Shown piece by piece: positions 33,161 through 45,261 of a stretch of 64,000 bases of DNA (the stretch's first letter is position 1; every line of letters begins with the position of its first letter). The notes below the pieces were generated by a model. That model made no database searches. It was not told the DNA's origin and was given only the letters and a program-made list of their open reading frames with translations. The DNA is taken from contig CM065646.1 of NCBI GenBank assembly GCA_033220425.1, positions 5,897,501 through 5,961,500 on the forward strand. The letters are read 5' to 3'. Source of the stretch: Lepraria neglecta. Its lineage: Eukaryota; Ascomycota; Lecanoromycetes; Lecanorales; Stereocaulaceae. The position numbers and the translations under genes are program-made.

Positions 33161-35087
33161 TCAATTGGAAGCTGCATAATCCCTCTTAATAATCTCGGCC
33201 GCTTTCTCCGCAACAGCATACACCGGAGCCATGATGTTTCCCGAAACAGACAACGGGAAGACACTAGCATCGACAACCCTCAACCCATCAACGCCAATGA
33301 CATTGAGCCTCTCATCCACGACCCGACCCAATCCTGCTGTCCCTATTGGGTGATACTCAGTCCTAGTGTGCCCTCGAATATACTCCTTTCTTGTAACGGG
33401 GTCGCTAATATCCATATCTGCCGGCGGGAAAACTCTGCCCTTAATCTTCTCTTTGAGTGGAGATGTTTGAAAGACTTGATCTGCTATTCGAATTCCAGCA
33501 GATAGGACTTCGACGTCGATTGGGCTTTCCAAATAGTGCGGATCTATGAGAGGTTGAGCACGGGGGTCTGTGGGATTGATGTGGATGGATCCTCGCGAGA
33601 AGGGATGGGTGAGAGCCACGAAGACGGAAATCCGACGGTTGATTACTCCAGGTATTGGGGGTGCTCGTGAGCCGTCTAGTCGACTAGGGTCGAAGGACGC
33701 GGGCAGGATGACGAACTGTAGACTTGCTGATTCCGGATCCTGTAGTCGGGCTGACAGTATCGTCTTCTCTTCATGAGTTCCTCCTTCTGTCGCTCGGATC
33801 GCTTCCTCAGCCAGGGCGTGGATTTGCTTCTTCTCGCCTTCGGATGCTATGTGCGAAAAAGAAACAAAGCCTGTAGAACACAAAGAGTTTGCTAATGGGC
33901 CACCTTCTCCTTTAAGGTATTTTCCCATTGCTTCTTTGGCAACGGATTCGACAGCCATGCCATCAAGTGAAAATTCTCCTTCTACAAGATCGTATGACAA
34001 TGCAGTCATGATGTGATCTTCAAAGTGTCCACCCACAGCTTCATTTTCTACGATGCAGTCGATGCTGGCCGATTCCAGCAGTGCTCGGCTGCCAATACCG
34101 GAGACTTCCAGAATTTGGGGCGTCTGAACTGTACCTGCTGATAGTATAACCTCCTTCTTGGCGTGGACTGTGAATTTCTTTCCGTCTTTCATAAAATCGA
34201 CACCTGTGGCTCTTATCTTAGCATCGTCTCTGGTGAGGACGACTTTCTCCACGGAAGCTTCCGTGAGAACCATGAGATTTTGTCTTCCAGCATTTGGTGT
34301 AAGATATCCCGTCACAGAATAGCTTCGGGTGCCAGACCCTTTGCTCCTATCAATGGTGCTGAGGTTAGTGAACCCTCCAAGAAGCTTCCCACCCCATGCG
34401 TCGCTTGGTGACGTCCATTCCAAGCCAACGTTTTTGCTTGCTTGATGCCACTCTTCTGCAATTGGAGGTGAGAAAGTGGGAAAGCTCGTTTTGATAGGAC
34501 CATCCATGCCGTGATGCTCCTTCTCATACATTGGGAGAGTCTTGGGGGATTTCAAGTCACCATTGGTAGCCTCAGGCAGGGCTGGAGGCTCGATGATGCC
34601 CTCGTGCTTGAGGAAAAATGGCTTCAAGCCTTTCCATCCCCAATTTGAGTAGCCAGAGATGTTAGCCCAGTCATCGTATTCAGCAGCTTGCCCTCGAATG
34701 TACATCATAAGATTGATAGCACTTGAACCGCCGAGAACTTTACCACGAGTAAAGGCATGACTGAGATCCTTGGTACCAGCCTGCCAGGATAAGGATTGTT
34801 CTCACCATAGGCGCGGAGCTCAGGCTACTCACCTGAGGTACGGTATTCATCATCCAGTCATAATCTGCGTTGCCGATGAGTTTCCCGAAGGCTGCCGGCG
34901 TTGAGATATTTGGGTCATTTATCTTTGCCGCACCCGCTTCGAGGACCCCAACTGTAATGTTGGGGTCCTCTGAGAGGCGACAGGCAATCGCGAGGCCTGC
35001 AGTGCCACCGCCGACTATGAGATAGTCGAACGAACCAGCGAGAAAGTCTTGTAGAGTCTTGAGCGCAGGGTAGGTAGGGTTGGCCAT
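33161..35087 (-). CDS. GMC-family FAD-dependent oxidoreductase
   Basis: Oxidises alcohols or sugars with FAD (glucose-methanol-choline family). Model on the minus strand: exon 1 35087-34833, exon 2 34780-33161, intron of 52 nt (GTGAGT...GGCAG); 624 aa. The ADP-binding fold DYLIVGGGTAGLAIACRLSE is near residue 20. GMC signature 1 (GKVLGGSSAINLMMYIRG) spans the start of exon 2; signature 2 is GTVQTPQILEVSGIG. Near the C-terminus EYHPIGTAGLGRVVD supplies the catalytic His and SGNIMAPVYAVAEKAA the second active-site position (Asn here). No signal peptide is visible, so it is probably intracellular, unlike secreted aryl-alcohol or glucose oxidases. Substrate cannot be assigned. It is intact although it sits beside two broken genes. 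Confidence 0.92.
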
Positions 35088-35918
35088 GTTGATGATGTTA
35101 GTCTACTGAAGGACAAGAGCGTCAAGGATGAGTAAAGAAGTTGTGCAGGGGTTCAACTTAAAGAAAGAGCGCGTTAGACTGCTCTCGATGTTCATAAGGT
35201 GTCGAAGTGAAACACACCTTCAAAAGAGCGGCACCAGCGGTGTGTGGCAGTAATGATAAAGCTATCAGCTAGTTCACGGACATGCAAACGGCACTAGTCC
35301 TAAAGGGTGGGGGCCAAAAAGGGGAACGCTCAACGATTACCAGCTGACATATGAAGCATATGGAGCCCACGCATCGATCGTGTGGTCACTCTAACTGTAA
35401 GGATAGCATACAGCGTTTTAGCCTGGTTAGCTTTAGAGATAGGCATGAACATGGTTCTTAATACGAGTATCATACCTTGGTAGGCGACGGGGAAGGGAAG
35501 CTAGGGCGATCACAATGCAGCTGCGTCTCGTGCAGCTACAGCGCTCAGAAGCCGAGCCATTTTTGCATTAAGTTCTTGCGAGAATCTTCTCTGGCTGGAT
35601 AATTGGCAGGGTGTGTTGAACCCCTTTTACAATACGCAAATGGATCGCTGGCTTCGCTCTTAACGTCATCTTTGCTTCATTTGGGAAGTCCGGCAAGACT
35701 GCTGGGGCTACGGCCATGAGGATTTTGAAGTATCTCTCTACCTAGTACTGATCACCCACTTGAGCAAGGCCATGACTGAAAGCAATTTTTATTGTACTAC
35801 GTTGAAGGACTTTAAGCCGCAATGCCCCTAAAAATATCATAACACAACGTCTTAGGCAACCCTGATTTAATGGGACCAACTTGCCCACATTCAGAAGCAA
35901 CACGCACCTGCTACGAAA
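35088..35918. other. Spacer upstream of the GMC gene and downstream of the 7TM gene
   Basis: Both flanking genes are on the minus strand, so this holds the GMC promoter and the 7TM terminator region. No gene supported. Confidence 0.45.
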
Positions 35919-37396
35919 TTAACCGCGCGCCGATTTAGAAGCACCTTGCTCCATGGCTGTCGTTACTTTAATGCCGTCGAAGGACTGGTCCTCAACTCCA
36001 CCACTCGAGGATCTCATAGCGCTCATTTCCACACCCCTATGCTCCGCACGATGTGTCTGACTGAGCGGTGCAATGGGTGTCCAATAACTTTCGACGTCGT
36101 CGTGCGAAAGTTCCAGTTGTGTAAATGACTCGCCGCCTTTACTGCTTTCGGATTTCCGCATCTTGAAATCAGGCCATGAGATCTTTGAAGAAGCTGTCCT
36201 TTTGCTATTGGAGTTCGGTGTTCTTTGGTCCGAGATGAAAGGTTTCTTTGAAGGACCCTGGGTGGCAGCAGGGCCTTGGATAATGTAGCTAACAACTGGT
36301 CCCAGGGTAGGAAGGCATGCGCTGGTGATACCCAGACACAATTCAACTATGGTCCATATACCGGGGCGGACATCGTTCCCTGAGCTCATTAGTCCAAAAA
36401 GGGAAAAATCGAACCACCATCGCGAAGACGAACGTACATGTTGCATCTATCAAGGACATATTGCTGAGATAGCTGATTCGTATAATACTGGCAAAGGAAG
36501 CACTAGACATTCAGATGTGAGTGGAATGTACAGCAGCAGTCTTGGGAGGCAAGATTGTCTTACAAGGCGCCGAGAGCGAATATGCCAGACACCTGTACTT
36601 TGCGTGTTCTTGGCATATTGAGTCCCCAAACCAAAGGCATAGGCAATATTAGAAGTACGAAGTCCGTGACCACATTTTGGGAACCGTGGATGGTAATCCA
36701 GACATTGAAGTTGATGCACCGTGCTTTGATTGTGGGGTCCCAGCTACCCCTGACCGGCACGCAATTGAAGATAGCCAGGAAAAGACCAGCTATCCCCATG
36801 CAGAGAACAACGCCTCCAACGATCCACAGGGCAATATGGAGCCAGCAAACGGGGAAAATCCGGCGGTAAAGGAAGATAAGGGAGAATTTGACTAGAACAA
36901 CACCTGTCGCGAAGAGCACTTCTACTGCAATAGCATCCTGATTTCAGGGGCTTTGTAAGCACAAAATTTTAGATTGGCTGTATGGAATAATTATACACAC
37001 CTTTGCAAATGCAGCAGGGTTTTTCGAAAGAATGATATGTTTCCCCTCACCAACGTGCACACCTAGCAAGTCAGCATCTTTTTGCAGAATTTGGAGGTTC
37101 CTAAAAGATCTGTACATACCAAAGAACGTGCCCACTATAAAACCGGCAGCCAAGACCTGTATCAATCAGCTGCAGCCAGAGAGAAGCCATGCTGCTCACA
37201 TTCCTACCGTTGCAGCCATCGCCAGGTAATCATCCGCTTGCAGCGAGAGATGCCTCAGTCGTCGAGAGATTAATCTCAAGGTAATCGCGACAAAAGCTAT
37301 CACGAAACATACGGCATTTGAGACAATAAGAGAGGTGACAGCGTTGTCTGTAATATGTTCCTCCTCGTACAGGATCTCGCTGGGCGGCAATGCCAT
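35919..37396 (-). CDS. Fungal rhodopsin-like seven-transmembrane protein
   Basis: Belongs to the large Pezizomycotina family of integral membrane proteins named Fung_rhodopsin (PF20684). Minus-strand exons: 37396-37208, 37156-37120, 37062-37001, 36937-36564, 36502-36438 and 36379-35919; 395 aa with every join in frame and GT-AG. Membrane spans are visible, e.g. LIVSNAVCFVIAFVAITLRL, AVEVLFATGVVLVKFSLIFL, ALWIVGGVVLCMGIAGLFLA and VVTDFVLLILPMPLVW. Family landmarks are FNVWITIHGSQNVVTDF, VWGLNMPRTRKVQVSGIFAL and the last span WTIVELCLGITSACLPTLGP. The C-terminal ~120 residues are a Ser-rich cytosolic tail. One exon is 37 nt. Ligands are unknown for this family; plasma-membrane sensing is a common suggestion. 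Confidence 0.88.
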
Positions 37397-39496
37397 CGTG
37401 TCCAGGACAAGATTTTTGGGGGAAAAAAACTTCGCTAATTTTGGATGTTCTCAAAAGCGATTTGTTGTGCAAGCTGACTCAAGGATTCAAATGATGTAAC
37501 AAAAGTTTAACTGGAGTGAGTAATAACACTAATGTGATGGTTAAATGGAACAGAAAGCACAAATGATTTGAAAAGGGATCCATATATGATCGACAGAGGC
37601 ACCCCTTGAGATCGAGCACACCACGCTGTGTTTCTAAAACATGCCCCCAATCCGTCAATCCAGCCGCAGTCTTGCAGACACGAGGATGAATTGGCCAAAG
37701 ACTGAAGCCCGCAGGAGGTCGGTAGCTTAATTGGATCAGCTGTACCTGAACTCGGTGTCAATGGCCGGCTGACGTGAGCAGTTTACATATGCATTGCTTG
37801 CAGGATCCTCAGGAGGATCAACCGCACAAGTACGCCATGCAAATCATGGTGGCTCAATGCAACCGTGGTGCCTGCTAAATGAAACATACTGCCAATCGCA
37901 TCTGCAATTCTCTAGGGTTTCATGGTCAGGTGCGATGTAGAAATGTCTCACATGCAGACATTCTGAAGCGAGAGATTACATGCAGGTTGGAGGAGGGGCT
38001 CGGCCTAAAGACGGGCAGAAGTGGACCCGCCCAGACCGCCCGCCGATCGGTGAAGGTCCAAGTACTGAGTATTTAACCATGCATTATTCCACTGGTGGCA
38101 CTAGTACGCATGCTTGATCATTGCTGCATGGTTGGTTGTAACACTAAAAACCTGTTCAACCAGGATCAGGAGAAATCTCTCAGCAACACGTAGCGGGTGT
38201 CTTTGAAGTACCACGCCATCGAAAGATCTCAAGACCACCCAGGTCTGGCGCTGAAGTTCAACAGAGGACCATGCACCTTGGATACGAGGTGTCAACCAAC
38301 TGATACTTCCAAGACCTGTGCCTTCCGTCTTCACACATTGGGTCTCCCTCTCCCATTATTGACCCCTCTTCAAGACGCACGTAATACGACTACACCACCG
38401 TCGAGATCGGCATGGAGATCTCCCGATACACCATACCTTTGCCACTGCATTCTCTTGATCCCATGCTGAACGTTGCGAACGCGGTACGGGCGAGTTTCAT
38501 GCTATCTGCAGTAGCGCGTGGTTCGGAGCCAACTAGACAGTGACTAGGCTTATAGCTGAACGAGTCTGGAAGATACTCCTCGTAGCGATGAAGAGCATAA
38601 TGTGTGTTGCCATTTCAATGCCTTTGGGAAATTGATACCCGTCAACGTTGATTCCACGTTGCAACACATCACGGGACATTATTCCTCCCTTAGTGCGCGA
38701 GGACCACATTGCTTCGTCAATGCATGCGCAGAGATAGTGGTGTCATTGTAGTGTCACTTCTGTTCTAATTAAATCAACGCTGGTAATCGTCGAGCGAACT
38801 CCGTTTGTCAATTCAGTCAATATGGGAGGATCATGCAAGAGGTAAAACAGAGTGCAGGAAATAGCAACAGCTGAGGCATAGGAAATTGTTGAGCAGTGGT
38901 GAGCGCAAGATTTTCCGCTTTAAGAAGAGGGTCCCTCGAATACTGGCTATCATCAAAAGCTGGCATGCAGTCAATGAATACTGAAATGTAACCTCAAGCT
39001 GACGGGAAAAGCCATCGATAGTCAATGGGTGTCGGAGGGTGCTGGCGTCTGCCGAACTACCTGTAATGAGCAGTCAAACTCAACGGATCTTCTGATGTGA
39101 TCCTCTTGGAACGTAGTGAGAACATTGATGCCTATGGCAAGTAGGCATCAAAATCGATGACATGTATAGTCATGGAAGGTCCGAGTTGGGGGCGACTTTG
39201 GTGTACGTAGTGTTGGCAAATTCGCCCATCGTAGCGATGCCTCGGAATCAAGAGAACGAAGCCACGTCGAAAGAGCCTCGCTGCATTTCGAATTCCTCGA
39301 TGTTAACTTGCTGCTAGTAACAATTTATCTTCCTTAAGATTCCATACTAATGAATGCTTGCCAACACTTGCATCTAGAGGGTTCTCGAGTCTTACTCTTT
39401 AATCATTCATTATCACGTCCTTAGATCGGATTCTTCTTACAACACGGTCTACCTCAGGTTCACGGTGCTCACAGTCTCAACTTCAGTACGAACTTC
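37397..39496. other. Long intergenic region (2.1 kb)
   Basis: No gene supported. Short frames on both strands (e.g. 38197-38469) lack motif or splice continuity. Holds the promoter of the minus-strand 7TM gene on its left. Confidence 0.45.
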
Positions 39497-39688
39497 ATGG
39501 TTCCCCTTCCTCAACGCGGTGGCGGAGGCTCCAGCTCGACGGATTCCCCAGTTACCATAACTCCGAATATGGTCAACATCGCCGTACCCGTCGCTGCCGT
39601 CGTCGTTCTCGTTGTTGCCATTGTCGCAGGGGTATTCATCGTGAAAAAGCTGAAGAGAAACGGTGAGGCTGTGAAAGCCTACACGTAG
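39497..39688 (+). CDS. Possible small membrane protein (63 aa)
   Basis: ATG in fair context (CTTCATGG). A Gly/Ser-rich start is followed by one long hydrophobic span (NIAVPVAAVVVLVVAIVAGV) and a basic cytosolic-type tail (KKLKRNGEAVKAYT), then TAG. The layout is a textbook single-pass protein with positive-inside charge, and codon use in the span is C/G-rich at third positions. It may instead be the last exon of a longer gene whose 5' exons I cannot see. No family recognised. Confidence 0.42.
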   Translation: MVPLPQRGGGGSSSTDSPVTITPNMVNIAVPVAAVVVLVVAIVAGVFIVKKLKRNGEAVKAYT

Positions 39689-40316
39689 GACGCGCTTCTG
39701 GGCAAGACAGGCACGGTTTCAAATACTGCGATGGGCGTTTGCCGACTAGAAATTGCAAGAGCCTGCTGAGGAATGCGCCCGGCACACGTTTGGAAAGGGT
39801 CGAGAGGACTTGAATAAGACGCTCAGTATTCCCAACTTCTTGAGGGTATACTCGTAGCTTTGTTCACGTGTCTTGAGAGCACGTCAGAAGGAGCAGCAAG
39901 GGGAGGTGTCCAGAGGAGCGAATGCTTGTGGAGCATAGGGTTAGCCAAATTCGAAAATGCTTAGGAGGGCCACCGGAAGATGGTTGCTAGAATGTTCCGT
40001 GTATCGTCGTCAGGAGCGTGAGCGTTGAAAGGGTTTCTAGACAATGATGCAGGCTTGTCTAAATAGAAAATTCAACCTGCCGGCCTGCCTCGAGCATGCC
40101 CCACAACAAATCTTATGGGCCCCTGGTGCAGATCCCTAAAACCATCTAGCTGTTCCAGTGTCAAATCCCCGCGGGCGTGGCCCTAGCCGATAAGCCTCTT
40201 TATCCGGCTGTTTCTCGGTCTTGCAATTTTTCCGATTTCGGCTTGACGACGAGATACATTATCTTCAGAATCGAAGCGATGTTCCTTGAAGCATTTCTCT
40301 CTACCTGTTCACAATC
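39689..40316. other. Spacer and promoter of the PLP-enzyme gene
   Basis: No gene supported; includes an AT-rich stretch upstream of the start at 40317. Confidence 0.45.
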
Positions 40317-41657
40317 ATGGCTCCTACACCAAATGGTATAACCGCCGTAGTCCATGACCCTGAACCTTCCTCATCTCCTCAAGCCCACCATCTATCCACG
40401 CTTGCCATCCACGGAGATGACCACCTGAATCGCTCAACAGACGTAGCCCCGGCCCTGCACGTCTCCACAACCTTCCGCTACGCCTCCAATCCCTCCGACC
40501 TTGTCCCTGCCAAAGATCTCAAAGTACTGCTTTCTTCCCGTCTCCCGCAGCAACCACTGCATCCCAATTCCCATTGTTCCATTCAATTCCACAGATGTAT
40601 AGAGCCAATTGAGCTAACATAACTAAAGGATCCCCTCCCAACAGATGCCCACATCTACTCCCGCCACACAGCTCCCACCTCCACCCGCTTTGAAACCATC
40701 CTCACTCCCCTCCTAGGCGCCCCTTGCCTAACTTACTCCTCCGGCCTCGCAGCCGTCTACGCTCTTTACGTCTATCTCAATCCCAAGAGCGTCAGCATCG
40801 GAGACGGATACCACGGCTGCCATGGCGTGCTGGGTCTGCACCAAAAGCTCACAGGAGCAAAAAAACTCCCCTTGGACTGCCCAGAGGAAGAATTACAGAA
40901 AGGGGACGTCGTGCACTTAGAGACACCTGTGAACCCCACAGGTGAGGCTTTCGAGATAAAGAAGTATGCGGAAAAGGCTCATGGAAGGGGGGCGTGGCTG
41001 TTTGTTGATGCGACGTTTGGACCGCCGGGTTTGCAGGATCCGTTTATGTGGGGCGCGGATGTGGTGATGCATGCTGGGACTAAGTATTTGGGCGGTCATA
41101 GCGATATGTTGTGCGGTGTACTTGCTACGAAGCATGAGGGGTGGATTGAGAGACTGAGGGATGATAGGACGTATTTGGGAAGCGTGATGGGGAGTCTTGA
41201 GGGGTGGTTGGGAGTGAGGAGTTTGAGGACGTTGGAGGTTAGGGTGCAGAGGCAGAGTGAGAGTTGTGAGAAGTTGGTGCACTGGTTGGAGGGCATGAGG
41301 CAGGATAGTGAAGGCCTTGTGGGAAAGGTGGTGGAGAAGGTGCACCATGCGAGTCTACAGATCAATGATATGGGATGGTTGAAGAAGCAGATGCCTAATG
41401 GTTTTGGGCCGGTATTTGCAATCACCTTGAAGAGTGAGAGCGTGGCCAAATCGCTGCCGAGTACATTGGAATTGTTCCATCATGCGACGAGTTTGGGGGG
41501 TGTAGAGAGCTTGATTGAGTGGAGAGCGATGAGTGATAAGACTGTTGATACGAGGCTGGTGAGGGTTAGTGTTGGATTGGAGCATTGGGAGGATATGAGG
41601 GATGATTTATTGAGGGGGTTCAAGGCATTAGAGGAGAAAGGCCGTGATACGTTGTAG
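40317..41657 (+). CDS. Cys/Met-metabolism PLP-dependent enzyme (YHR112C-like)
   Basis: Fold-type I PLP enzyme of the cystathionine gamma-synthase/beta-lyase superfamily. Exon 1 is 40317-40523, exon 2 40629-41657, intron 105 nt; 411 aa. Landmarks: LSTLAIHGDDHLNRSTDVAP, VSTTFRYAS, YSRHTAPTSTRFETIL, LTYSSGLAAVYALY, HLETPVNPTGE, FVDATFGPPGLQDPF and the PLP-lysine region HAGTKYLGGHSDMLCGVL. The pattern agrees better with the uncharacterised yeast YHR112C-type branch than with Str2/Str3 because of the SIGDGYHGCHGVLGL segment. The exact sulfur amino-acid reaction is therefore not assigned. Cytosolic; no targeting sequence seen. Confidence 0.9.
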
Positions 41658-41982
41658 AACTGACGGGTAACTTCCCCGAGTTTTGCAAAGTGAGACGGGC
41701 TCCTACCCATCTTTTTGCAACAAAAAAAACACTTCCGAAGCTGCAACTTTGACACTCTTCCGGCATCATACCTATAACATTACCTAAACTCACCTGTAAT
41801 TCCGTCAGATTCCTACACGTTTCTTCGGGCTAATCCTCATGATTTAGACAATCCGCTGCTCAAGCAAGCTTGTAAGTTGGACAATCCATGGGTTATTTTC
41901 CACTCATGAGTGTCAAATGACGGGCCAATACCCCAAGAAGCAGACCACTCTCAAAGCAACCATCCCTCAAACCTGCCATATC
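41658..41982. other. Short spacer
   Basis: About 325 bp with the PLP gene's 3' UTR; nothing else supported. An upstream ATG at 41917 is in frame with the relic that follows but its codons look non-coding. Confidence 0.4.
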
Positions 41983-43143
41983 ATGGACTCCTACCCCTCA
42001 CAGCATGGCCACCAACACGCTGCCTACCCGCCACAATTGTCAAAACTCGAGGTCCTTGGCTACATTACCGACGTAAATGAGATAGGCTGTTCCCGAGACA
42101 TCGGTCGATCATTCACTCTCAGCGGCAAAACTTCTACATTTTTGGCGATACGTTCTGCAAAGATTCTGCTGGCGAATTCGCGGGGCTCGTGAATAACACT
42201 ATTGCGCTTGTTCCGGAGGCAAATACCCCCCTGTGTGAGCAAGTATTTGAGGTTTAATGACGACGATACTGTCAAATGCTTCGTCCCTTTGACTGTGGAG
42301 GAGAAGAGTTGGCAGAAGAGTACGGGTGGTAGAGTCACGTTGTGGGGGTTTGGGGAGGGCTGTGGAGCTGGAGAATGGTACGTTCTTCGGGGTAATACCC
42401 ATATTTTGTCAAAAGTATGGGACTGACCCTCTTCTGTTCTGCCAGGAACGGGGCGCATCTGGTTCCAAAAGGGTGTTGTCGAGGCGAACGGAGACAACGA
42501 ATAGTGCGGCATTGGTCTGGCTGAGATCCACTACAACCACGCATGCGAGCGGTTAACAATCAAACGTTTTGACGGAACTCTGGATAATGGCCTGCTTTTC
42601 GGCGCAAATGAACCAAAGGTTGGCTCGTTCTCCACACTGATCGAGGGGCCATTTGCCTACCTATGGGGCGAATACAACGGTCACATTATCCTCGCGCGTA
42701 CCTGTCAGCAAGAACCATCCACTAGAGACCTCTACGAGTTCTGGAATGGCACCGACTATGTGAAGGATTACACCAGTGCAGGCCCCATGTCTGCGTTCGA
42801 TGACATACCCAAAGGCGCTATTATCCGCTCAAATCTCTTCGGTAAGCACAAAAAATACGTGTTTGTAGGGGTCAGCAAGTGGTGTGATAGTCTAATTCGC
42901 GTTGGTGCGGCCGAGGGATCGGAGGGGCCGTGGGAGATCTGGCCGGTGGCTATGACGCAGGGAATCAATAAGACGGATGGGTTTCGCTACTGTATTTACC
43001 CACACATGTTTGCATCGCATACGCGCAATGCCGAATTGATGGTCACTTGGAGCGAGCAATGGCCCGGCGGTGTCTTCGCGGGGAGGGTTAAGTTCCTCAC
43101 TGAGGAACTGGTTTGCGAGGAGGAGTGTGAGCTTATTGACTAG
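41983..43143 (+). pseudogene. Relic of a DUF4185/DUF5005-like beta-propeller protein
   Basis: Starts MDSYPSQHGHQ and reads LEVLGYITDVNEIGCSRDIG, a typical opening of fungal proteins with a DUF4185/DUF5005-type domain. One base appears lost near 42131 (SGKT, then FYIFGDTFCKD one frame over). The frame shifts back before NDDDTVKCFVPLTVEE (about 42250). After a plausible intron (GTACGT at about 42378 to GCCAG) one G too many near 42453-42456 gives another shift. A TAG follows GDNE at about 42502. From there to 43143 the frame is open (GLAEIHYNHACERL, EGPFAYLWGEYNGHIILART, GGVFAGRVKFL). With several separate lesions this is a decaying gene, probably a carbohydrate-related propeller protein; function unknown. 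Confidence 0.68.
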
Positions 43144-43218
43144 AAACCATGGTTCAAACCCCTAGAACTTGCCCGAAATACATGCTATCGAAGTTAGAAT
43201 TGGCAAATGTGAGGGCAC

Positions 43219-43735
43219 GCAACCCTAACATTTAAACCATTCTCCACTCAACACTGGCCGATTCGAGTCCACATGCAAGGTATGCAACCCTAGCATTCTC
43301 AAGACAACGCACATCGAAACGGGTCCACGTTCACGGCTTGCATCCCTTACAACTGAGCCCATTCTCAATTTAACACAGCTCGAGTTACGTCAGCATCTAC
43401 GGCTTGGATCCCTAACGACTGAGCCCTTCTCAATTCAACATGGATCAAATCGCGTCCACATTTATGACCTGTATCCCTTACGATCATCCATTCTCGACTC
43501 GACACATCTCGATGTTATTCAACGTTGACGCACGCATCCCTTAACCTTGAGCCTTTTTAAACTCATTACATGTCGAATCGATTTTGTCTGCAAAGCCCGT
43601 AACCTTTAGAAGTTGACCAGTTCGCATAATATAGAAGTTTGAATTGGCCAATATTCATGGCGTGCAACCCTATCCGTTTAGACCTTTCTCAACTCAACAT
43701 ATATTGAAGTTGGTGTTGTTTGAAGGGGAACTTTC
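43219..43735. repeat. Degenerate tandem repeat, about 64-bp unit, eight copies
   Basis: Units start with GCA(A/T)CCCTTA-like words at 43219, 43284, 43340, 43406, 43471, 43534, 43595 and 43664 (spacings 56-69). Shared words along each unit are ACTGAGCCCATTCTCAA, TCAACACA, TCGA and GTCCACATTCACGGCTT. A stray further unit is at about 44005-44025. Copies differ strongly, so the array is old. No coding role is visible. Confidence 0.7.
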
Positions 43736-45261
43736 CCCATGATTGTGCATATTCTGAAGTCCTGGGAGCTTCGAAATCGCGGTTTTACTGCTCTACGTAC
43801 TCTGAAGTTTGGAAGATCTAGGGTACTGTGCACACAAAATTTTTGGGAAGATACTTACTATGCCCATAACATGGTGAAGGTAAAGGTTCAATTCCTGACC
43901 GATGAAAAAGTTTCCAGGAAATATTGCTAGCTACCTGACTAAGCATGATGGTCAATAGCATCTTCAACTAAGCAAGCTACGCTGGTCTACAATTGATCAA
44001 CCAACATTCACGGCAAGCATCCCTTACCAAAAAGACATCACCAAAGCAATACATACCGAATTAATACCGCTTGCAGAAACAGGATTCCCCATAATCGGAC
44101 TAATATTTGCTGGCTACAGCCCAGCCGAACCAACAGCACGAGCTTTACGGGGTAGATGACGAGCTGAGCGACTCAAGCAAGCGGCACATCCCCATTAATG
44201 TATGTATCATATTTGGTTCACAGCCTCGCTCTAGTGTCAGAGATCCGGCTACGGAAGGCGTCTGGTGTTCAAACAACGGGCCCTCCCTTTGAAATTCTTG
44301 ACCGCTGAGTCTACAATTCTACGTTAATTGGCCTGGACTTGAAAATAATCAAGGCTTTCAACTGGGAAATCTGGCGATTTATTACCTTTTGCTTCCTCTA
44401 CAATACCTGTTTGTTTGCTCGATGACGCGCGGCACTATAAACATCCTCGCTTACTCTTCAAGATTTTTCTTCCCTCCAATAACATCATTCTGCATCTTTT
44501 TGGATCGCACACTCGCAAGGCCGAGCTTATGGTTACTGGAGCGAGCAACATCCCGGTGGGTCAGACTCTCTAGGTGGTCCACAATCCTCGCGTGTCATCA
44601 TGCAAACTCACCATATTTTGATTCGAATAACATGGATATCACAACTGGCATACATGTCGCTTGCAATATCATCTTCACCCAAAAAGAGGTCCAGAAAGGA
44701 AGGGGGAACATATGGAGAAGCTCGTCAATTCCCATCAGACGTTTGATGGAGCTTACGTGTCTGAGTATGATACTGCCCCGCCACTAACACAATTGCTAAA
44801 TAAAAAAAATCTCCGCGCGGGTCGCTTCTAGTACATCTCAAAAACAAAGTCCGTCGCAAGAACAGTGATCGCCACCGGCCTGAGCCTTGGCCCATGCGAG
44901 CAACGCTGATTGGGCCGCCAATCCGAAGCCCTTAGCTTAGTCTAGGGCAACAGCCAAACCTTTTTCAGTTGTCCATCTTCAATAATGAAACGAAGAGGTA
45001 GGGTCACAAATGCCGTGATGATGTCAAACCGCATTATCTTGGACATTCCTGTGGGAGTTGTTCACATACAGATTTTGAGCATATTATTCAGAAATCCCCG
45101 CGTTTCTATTCTCTTTTCTCAGGTTATCTTTATGCTAACGACTTTTCTTCTTCTTCTTCTTCTTCTTCTCAAACGACCTTTTCCCTCCCTCCAACGTCGC
45201 TTTTCTCTACCATTGTTGCTCCACCTGGGCAGGAGGCTTTTTCCAAACACCTCCAGCCATT
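43736..45261. other. Long spacer and 5' leader of the sugar-porter gene
   Basis: No gene supported. The last ~100 bases are pyrimidine-rich leader with a (TTC)8 run. Confidence 0.45.
45145..45168 (+). repeat. (TTC)8 microsatellite in the 5' leader
   Basis: Eight perfect TTC units about 95 bp before the sugar-porter ATG, within a pyrimidine-rich promoter or leader. Such CT tracts are common at highly transcribed fungal genes. Confidence 0.85.

Noticed and set aside
43261-43280. tRNA-like B box (ATTCGAGTCC)
   Set aside because: It is part of the tandem repeat unit, and no A box, acceptor stem or anticodon arm fits around it.
43219-43735. CRISPR-like array
   Set aside because: Eukaryotic context, degenerate units without exact repeats and unique spacers.
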